Part shown: positions 50,957 to 55,282 of the stretch, one piece after another
Position numbering within the stretch: the stretch's first letter is position 1
How the letters are laid out: the number at the start of each line of letters is the position of its first letter
Source: Methanobacteriota archaeon
Lineage (GTDB): Archaea; Thermoplasmatota; Poseidoniia; Poseidoniales; Thalassarchaeaceae
DNA: 55,282 nt
Assembly: GCA_014239955.1 (NCBI GenBank)
Contig: JAAZXW010000019.1
Coordinates: forward strand, 117,298 to 172,579
Direction of reading: 5' to 3'
Made by a program: the position numbers and the translations under genes
The notes under the pieces: model-generated
The model's input: only the letters and a program-made list of their open reading frames with translations
Database searches by the model: none
What the model was told of the DNA's origin: nothing

Positions 50957-51394
50957 TCAATTCCAGTGCCACCCCAAATCGTCTCCGACTCCGATTGGAT
51001 GTTTGTTTTGTTTTCTGAGCAGGGCTTCATCCAAGAAACTCAAAACATCTGAAGTTGTGGTTCCTGGTCCAAAAACAGCCTTCACGCCCGATTTGTAAAG
51101 AAGTTCGAGATCACGCCCAGGGATGATCCCTCCTGCGAAAACGATGACGTTTCCTAGCCCGTCGGCCCGGAGGCCATCGCAAATCTTCGGAATCAGTGTG
51201 TCATGGGCCCCGGAAAGAGTGGACAGTCCGAGAACTTCTGCGTCTTCGTCATTTACAATCCTAACAATATCAGACGGGGTTTTTCTGAGTCCAGTATAGA
51301 TTACGTCGTGGCCACCATCTCTGAGTGCTCTAGCAATGACCTTAGCCCCTCGGTCGTGTCCATCTAGACCTGGTTTAGCAATTACAACTCGCAT
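50957..51394 (-). CDS. mcmA2: Methylmalonyl-CoA mutase, B12-binding subunit
   Basis: A 145-residue Rossmann-like cobalamin-binding domain. The base-off/His-on motif DGHDRG is at residues 11-16, with the conserved [11 protein letters not shown] (family S-x-L) and the FAGGIIP (GG) segments that line the nucleotide tail. It pairs with the large subunit encoded at 905. Encoding the two subunits 50 kb apart, with meaB beside the small one, is a frequent archaeal arrangement. The ATG at 51394 is about 100 bases from the divergent carboxyltransferase start, so this intergenic region holds promoters in both directions for successive steps of the same pathway. Confidence 0.95.
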   Translation of the reverse strand: MRVVIAKPGLDGHDRGAKVIARALRDGGHDVIYTGLRKTPSDIVRIVNDEDAEVLGLSTLSGAHDTLIPKICDGLRADGLGNVIVFAGGIIPGRDLELLYKSGVKAVFGPGTTTSDVLSFLDEALLRKQNKHPIGVGDDLGWHWN

Positions 51395-51496
51395 GTTTCA
51401 ATAAGTTGCAAATGGCAATATGACTTCAAGCAACCGGACAAGAAATTCTTTCTCTCTTTAGGAATGCTCATGGGCGGCCTATTCCCATCGCGCACC

Positions 51497-53050
51497 ATGA
51501 GTGGAAACTCCGACAAGATTGACGACCTAAGACGCCGAAAGGCTAAGTCGCAATCTGGTGGGGGGCAGAAACGGATTTCAGCACAGCATGCCAAAGGAAA
51601 GATGACTGCTAGGGAGCGGATAGAGGGATTACTTGATTCCAACTCATTCACCGAAGTTGATGCATTGGTTGAACATCGGTGTAGAGACTTCGACATGGAT
51701 AGAAACGTGATTCCGGGGGATGGTGTGGTTTGTGGCCATGGCACTATCGATGGTAGGCTTGTTTACTGCTTTGCTCAGGACTTCACCGTTTACGGTGGTT
51801 CTCTTGGTGAAATGCATGGCTTGAAGATCTGCAAGATTCTAGATATGGCTGTAAAGACAGGAGCCCCAGTAATCGGATTGAATGACAGCGGTGGGGCAAG
51901 GATACAGGAAGGGGTTGCAAGCCTAGGTTCGTATGCAGAGATTTTCTTTAGAAATGTAAGGTCTAGCGGAGTCATCCCCCAGATCTCTGTAATCATGGGA
52001 CCGTGTGCTGGTGGTGCAGTGTACTCCCCTGCAATCACTGATTTCGTGGTTATGGTAGAGGGCACGTCGCACATGTTCATTACTGGACCAGAAGTAATCA
52101 AGACAGTAACGAATGAGGAAGTTGGTTTTGAAGACCTTGGGGGGGCATCCACCCATGCCACGAAGTCAGGCGTAACCCACTTTACAGCAAAGGACGACAA
52201 TGGCGCATTGGAGATAGTCAGGGAATTGGTTGGACTCATCCCTTCAAACAACCTACAAAAGGCGCCTATCGTGAAATGCAAAGACCCACTAGGACGAAAA
52301 TGCGAAACACTCGACTCTCTAGTCCCGGAAGACCCGAGTCGGCCCTATGACATGTCGGATGTAATCGAAGATGTCCTGGACTCTGGAAGTTTCTTGGAGA
52401 TTCAAGATGGTTTTGCTCCAAATATCATTATTGGCCTAGGTAGACTTGGCGGCCAATCAATTGGAATCGTGGCGAATCAACCAATGCATTTAGCAGGCTG
52501 TCTGGATATAGACGCGTCTGTTAAGGCTGCAAGGTTTGTTCGTTTTTGCGATGCCTTTAACATCCCCCTGCTGACATTTGTTGATGTCCCTGGTTTTCTT
52601 CCGGGAGCCAGTCAAGAGTGGGGTGGAATCATCAGGCACGGGGCCAAACTTCTCTATGCCTTTGCCGAGGCAACCGTCCCGAAACTTACTGTCATTACGA
52701 GAAAGGCATATGGCGGGGCATATGATGTGATGTCTTCCAAACATATTCGCGGCGATTACAACATCGCTTGGCCATCTGCAGAGCTTGCCGTAATGGGAGC
52801 CAGGGGTGCTGTACACATCATCCATAGAAGGAGAATTGAGAATTCAAGAAATCCCGAACAAGAACGAGAGAGGCTCGAAGATGACTACGAGGAGACCTTT
52901 GCGAATCCATACAAGGCAGCTGCCCTAGGATATCTGGATGATGTAATCAGGCCATCGGAAACACGAGCCGTTCTTGTGAAGGCATTAGGGGCGATTCTGG
53001 AAAAGGAAGAGCCACGCCCGGAAAAGAAGCATGGGAATATTCCGTTGTGA
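51497..53050 (+). CDS. pccB: Propionyl-CoA (acyl-CoA) carboxylase, carboxyltransferase beta subunit
   Basis: A 517-residue carboxyltransferase that moves CO2 from biotin to propionyl-CoA (or acetyl-CoA). Two crotonase-type halves are visible: [52 protein letters not shown] in the first; [25 protein letters not shown] and [10 protein letters not shown] in the second. An aspartate (D) follows in [13 protein letters not shown] at the position that tunes acyl specificity in PccB, supporting but not proving propionyl-CoA as substrate. The ATG at 51497 ([15 protein letters not shown]) fits the family start; an ATG at 51464 is longer. The mutase genes in the same window point to propionyl-CoA. Confidence 0.93.
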   Translation: MSGNSDKIDDLRRRKAKSQSGGGQKRISAQHAKGKMTARERIEGLLDSNSFTEVDALVEHRCRDFDMDRNVIPGDGVVCGHGTIDGRLVYCFAQDFTVYGGSLGEMHGLKICKILDMAVKTGAPVIGLNDSGGARIQEGVASLGSYAEIFFRNVRSSGVIPQISVIMGPCAGGAVYSPAITDFVVMVEGTSHMFITGPEVIKTVTNEEVGFEDLGGASTHATKSGVTHFTAKDDNGALEIVRELVGLIPSNNLQKAPIVKCKDPLGRKCETLDSLVPEDPSRPYDMSDVIEDVLDSGSFLEIQDGFAPNIIIGLGRLGGQSIGIVANQPMHLAGCLDIDASVKAARFVRFCDAFNIPLLTFVDVPGFLPGASQEWGGIIRHGAKLLYAFAEATVPKLTVITRKAYGGAYDVMSSKHIRGDYNIAWPSAELAVMGARGAVHIIHRRRIENSRNPEQERERLEDDYEETFANPYKAAALGYLDDVIRPSETRAVLVKALGAILEKEEPRPEKKHGNIPL

Positions 53051-53055
53051 GATCT

Positions 53056-53250
53056 ATGGGTGAAGAAAAAGAGATGAGGATTATTGCAGCCGTAATTTCA
53101 TCGGTTCTACTCGAGAACGAGTTTGGCGAATCGATCGAGCCCTCGATAGGGAGGGATGAGGGGAATTCTTGGTCTATTTCCCATAGGAGAATGGCCTTGG
53201 GCAAGGCCCCTTTGATGAAGGCAAGAACTGTTAGGAGCACAAAGAGGTGA
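53056..53250 (+). CDS. Small acyl-CoA carboxylase epsilon-like subunit
   Basis: A 64-residue protein between the carboxyltransferase and BCCP genes. It has a helical start (MRIIAAVISSVLLENEFG) and an SWSISHRRMALGKA segment near the C-terminus. This layout, a short helix followed by a W-x-x-x-x-R-R sequence, recalls the epsilon subunits of actinobacterial acyl-CoA carboxylases and small oxaloacetate-decarboxylase-type subunits. The similarity is weak and the call rests largely on position. A GTG at 53047 overlapping the pccB stop (GTGA) is an alternative start. Confidence 0.5.
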   Translation: MGEEKEMRIIAAVISSVLLENEFGESIEPSIGRDEGNSWSISHRRMALGKAPLMKARTVRSTKR

Positions 53251-53254
53251 TAAT

Positions 53255-53665
53255 TTGTCTGAAAAGAGGAAGATCACTGTCGATGGAGAAGAGTTCGAAG
53301 TAGAAATTGAGTTCGGAGAAGGCAACTGGGAGGTTTCGATTGGAGGCAAAACCTACACTGTCGAGGTAGAAGGGAGTTCAAGGAAACCCACTAAGGAAAG
53401 ACGAGTGGCAAAGAGTAGCGGAACCTCGGGTTCGGGGATTGTTGCTTCTGCAATTCCGGGCAAAATTGTCGCAATATTAGCATCGGAGGGGGAAGAAGTT
53501 GAGGCTGGAAGTGTCGTGATTGTCCTAGAGGCAATGAAGATGCAAAATGAGATTAAGGCCGCCATTGACGGACGTGTCAAGAAGATTATGTGTAAGCCTG
53601 GAGAGAGGGTCGAGGCAAATATGCCATTGTTGGAAATATCAAATATATTGGAAGGTGAGAATTGA
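53255..53665 (+). CDS. Biotin carboxyl carrier protein
   Basis: A 136-residue biotin carrier. The C-terminal domain (about residues 60-132) has the biotinylation motif EAMKM, with flanking SAIPGKIVAILASEGEEVEAG and GRVKKIMCKPGERVEANMPL, the standard biotinyl barrel. The N-terminal 55 residues (ITVDGEEFEVEIEFGEGNW) form a short beta domain as in decarboxylase-type carriers. The start is a TTG at 53255 with GAGGTGA four bases upstream; there is no ATG before EAMKM. The lysine would be modified by the ligase domain at 37853-39196. The biotin carboxylase subunit is not in this cluster or window. Confidence 0.93.
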   Translation: MSEKRKITVDGEEFEVEIEFGEGNWEVSIGGKTYTVEVEGSSRKPTKERRVAKSSGTSGSGIVASAIPGKIVAILASEGEEVEAGSVVIVLEAMKMQNEIKAAIDGRVKKIMCKPGERVEANMPLLEISNILEGEN

Positions 53666-53895
53666 TGCCAATTTGTGATTTCGAAGATTGTGGTGATAAG
53701 TCGTCTCTTGTTAGCAGACTATCGCCCAAGGGATACCTTGTTTCGAGTGGAAAGAAGGCCTACTCATTCAGGGAAGCGTATAAGAGGTACAATTATTGCA
53801 AAGGGTGTCATGACCGATTAATGGAAGAGGTGTGGTCCAGAGTGAGGAGTTCTGGAACAAAAAATGATGATCACGTAGCTCCCACCGCAGTTTAG
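53665..53895 (+). CDS. Small putative zinc-binding protein downstream of BCCP
   Basis: A 76-residue protein starting MPICDFEDCGDKSS. Two Cys pairs, C-x4-C at residues 4 and 9 and C-x2-CH in YCKGCHDRL at about 45-51, could hold one zinc ion. The rest is basic and helical with a polar end. The ATG at 53665 overlaps the BCCP stop (TGATG), so it is translationally coupled to the carboxylase operon. I do not know the family, and whether it acts with the carboxylase is undecided. A T-rich stretch at 53914-53920 after it may terminate the operon. Confidence 0.6.
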   Translation: MPICDFEDCGDKSSLVSRLSPKGYLVSSGKKAYSFREAYKRYNYCKGCHDRLMEEVWSRVRSSGTKNDDHVAPTAV

Positions 53896-53962
53896 AGGTG
53901 GAGTGCCCCCTGGTTTTTTTCCAGCATAGACAAAAATATTGTGGATTACTCTTACTTCGGAG

Positions 53963-54625
53963 TTAAATAATCCCAAGTGCGTCTTCTATCCTATTCAACT
54001 CGGGACCGGTAGAGCCTGAGCCAACAAGTGCATGGCTGTCACTAGCACAGCAACCTGCTCCAACGAAAGGAGAACCGAATGTCACGGTACCCACCATCAC
54101 AGGGACGCCCAAGGCGGATTCGATTGCCTCTACTTCTGAAGTCTTCACATCAGGATGTGTCAGTACACCCTTGTTATTTGCCACGATCATGCTTCCAACG
54201 GTCCTGTGGCCGGCAACTTCGGACCGGATGGTCTTCACCCCCAATACATCAGAAATAATCTCGGCTCCTGCTTCTGGAATGGTAGGGCTTACGACAGCAC
54301 CGTTGTCATTGCACTCGATGAGGTTCCCTGCAGCATTAACTCCGCTCTCCATTATGACTACGTCACCAAAGCTAGACAGTTCGTCCAAGTCTCCCTGAGT
54401 TGCTATGTCGGCTACAGCAATGCCCTTCCTATTCCCGCGCACCAGGCTCCCCAGTAATGCCGAACCTCCTATCGAAAGCCTATGTGCCTCCATGTCAAAA
54501 GCCGACTCAACCTCCTCTGCGATTTCTTCTTCCAGAGTTCTTGGGATGAAAAGGACATCTCCGATTACACTGAGGTAAACCCCGACTTGGGAGTGGCCGA
54601 GAATGTCACCTGTGGAAATTGGCAT
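53963..54625 (-). CDS. eif6: Translation initiation factor aIF6
   Basis: A 220-residue anti-association factor that binds the large ribosomal subunit and prevents premature joining. The pentein repeats show clearly: GSALLGSLVRGNRKGIAV, the ECNDNGAVVSPTIPEAG and VAGHRTVGSMIVANNKGVL segments, and TVTFGSPFVGAGCCASD. The start at 54625 is fixed by a strong SD AAGGAGGT five bases upstream. It lies directly downstream of the 5S rRNA gene on the same strand, an apt neighbour for a factor acting on the 50S subunit. Confidence 0.94.
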   Translation of the reverse strand: MPISTGDILGHSQVGVYLSVIGDVLFIPRTLEEEIAEEVESAFDMEAHRLSIGGSALLGSLVRGNRKGIAVADIATQGDLDELSSFGDVVIMESGVNAAGNLIECNDNGAVVSPTIPEAGAEIISDVLGVKTIRSEVAGHRTVGSMIVANNKGVLTHPDVKTSEVEAIESALGVPVMVGTVTFGSPFVGAGCCASDSHALVGSGSTGPELNRIEDALGII

Positions 54626-54630
54626 GCACT

Positions 54631-54638
54631 ACCTCCTT
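54631..54638 (-). promoter_or_regulatory. Strong Shine-Dalgarno site of aIF6
   Basis: Minus-strand AAGGAGGT, five bases before the ATG at 54625, is complementary to the expected 16S rRNA 3' end. It shows that this organism uses SD-led initiation at least for some genes, together with rpoB. Confidence 0.75.
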
Positions 54639-54692
54639 GCATTGACTAACGTCTGTGGTTAATTTGTGTTGCGGGGATATGTGAAAGAAGAG

Positions 54693-54812
54693 TGGCACAG
54701 CGACGATCTTTCCCGTGGGCTTGCGCACCACAGTACCGGAATCGACGCAGGAGGGCTTGACTTCCGGGTTCGATATGGGACCGGGTAGGGCCCCTCCGCT
54801 ATGGCCGTGCAC
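54693..54812 (-). rRNA. 5S ribosomal RNA
   Basis: On the minus strand the sequence runs GCACGGCCATAGCGG, then GGTCCCATATCGAACCCGGA and AAGTCAAGCCC, which are the conserved loops B and C of 5S rRNA. Helix I is formed by GCACGGC (from 54810) and GCTGTGC (ending 54695); the ends given are approximate. Outside it a second stem, GAAGAGT (54820-54814) with ACTCTTC (54693-54687), probably belongs to the precursor. Confidence 0.92.
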
Positions 54813-54894
54813 AACTCTTCCTTCGAATGCGAATTGATATGCTCTTTTGGACAGAGACTCACACTAATGTGTACCTCGAAATTGAAATTTAGAT

Positions 54895-55282
<388 letters not shown>

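Noticed and set aside
54606-54862. Open frames of about 67 residues on the minus strand over the 5S rRNA
   Set aside because: They lie across the 5S gene, whose conserved loops and helices are clear, so they are chance frames.

Overview
The window reads as a chromosome segment of an uncultivated euryarchaeon of the Thermoplasmatota, most likely Marine Group II/III (Poseidoniia). Archaeal identity is plain: split RNA polymerase A'/A'' with unsplit B and subunit H, PAN proteasome ATPase, Kae1, aIF6, S3Ae, L30e, aMBF1, Tsr3, RNase P Pop5 and tRNAs. The lineage is an inference from gene content and moderate GC; no 16S gene is present. I see no CRISPR array, insertion sequence, phage or transposase. 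Genes are tightly packed, often with 4-base ATGA overlaps, and no gene-free gap exceeds 300 bases (largest 5705-5981).

Layout. 1-3.3 kb: a partial ribbon-helix-helix regulator, then methylmalonyl-CoA epimerase and the mutase large subunit. 3.3-13.5 kb: Kae1 divergent from hutI, then on the minus strand a histidine-degradation operon (two formiminotransferase/cyclodeaminase genes, hutU, hutH) followed by an AlaX editing protein and preceded by PAN. Together these genes convert histidine to glutamate and a C1-folate. 13.5-19.6 kb: housekeeping genes (aMBF1, Tsr3, MazG-like, nucleoside phosphorylase, S3Ae, RNA-binding protein, 7Fe-type ferredoxin, PdxS) and a degenerate aquaporin-like protein. 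19.6-27.3 kb: a two-armed divergent block of four coiled-coil proteins with a large membrane protein, a DtxR-family regulator and an anchored surface protein with cytoplasmic zinc ribbons. 28.2-37.5 kb: the RNA polymerase operon H-B-A'-A''-L30e. 37.6-42 kb: tRNA-Lys, a HemK2-like methyltransferase fused to biotin ligase, Pop5, a divergent FtsZ-like GTPase and unknowns.

42-49 kb: a respiratory cluster: an exported CxCH protein, a small membrane protein, a Tat-exported Rieske protein, a b6-type cytochrome b, and a 937-residue fusion of the cytochrome b C-terminal half (PDWY quinol motif), a large exported domain and a cytoplasmic HdrD-like Fe-S module (two 4Fe-4S sites, two CCG domains). A dicluster ferredoxin follows. 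This is the strongest candidate for an undescribed system. 49-54 kb: polyprenol-kinase-like protein, MeaB, the B12-binding mutase subunit, carboxyltransferase, a tiny acyl-CoA carboxylase subunit and BCCP. With the genes at 0.5-2.4 kb these give propionyl-CoA to succinyl-CoA, except that no biotin carboxylase is in the window. 54-55.3 kb: aIF6, 5S rRNA and the 3' end of 23S rRNA, all on the minus strand.

Other architecture worth attention: a helix-hairpin-helix-like N-terminal module shared by RNAP subunits A'' and H; a Cys-bearing insertion in A'; S3Ae carrying a C-terminal SAP domain; a basic tail motif shared by aMBF1 and two coiled-coil proteins; and a mutase large subunit whose conserved N-terminus has no AUG/GUG/UUG start in frame. 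All calls come from reading motifs and translations; no database search was possible.
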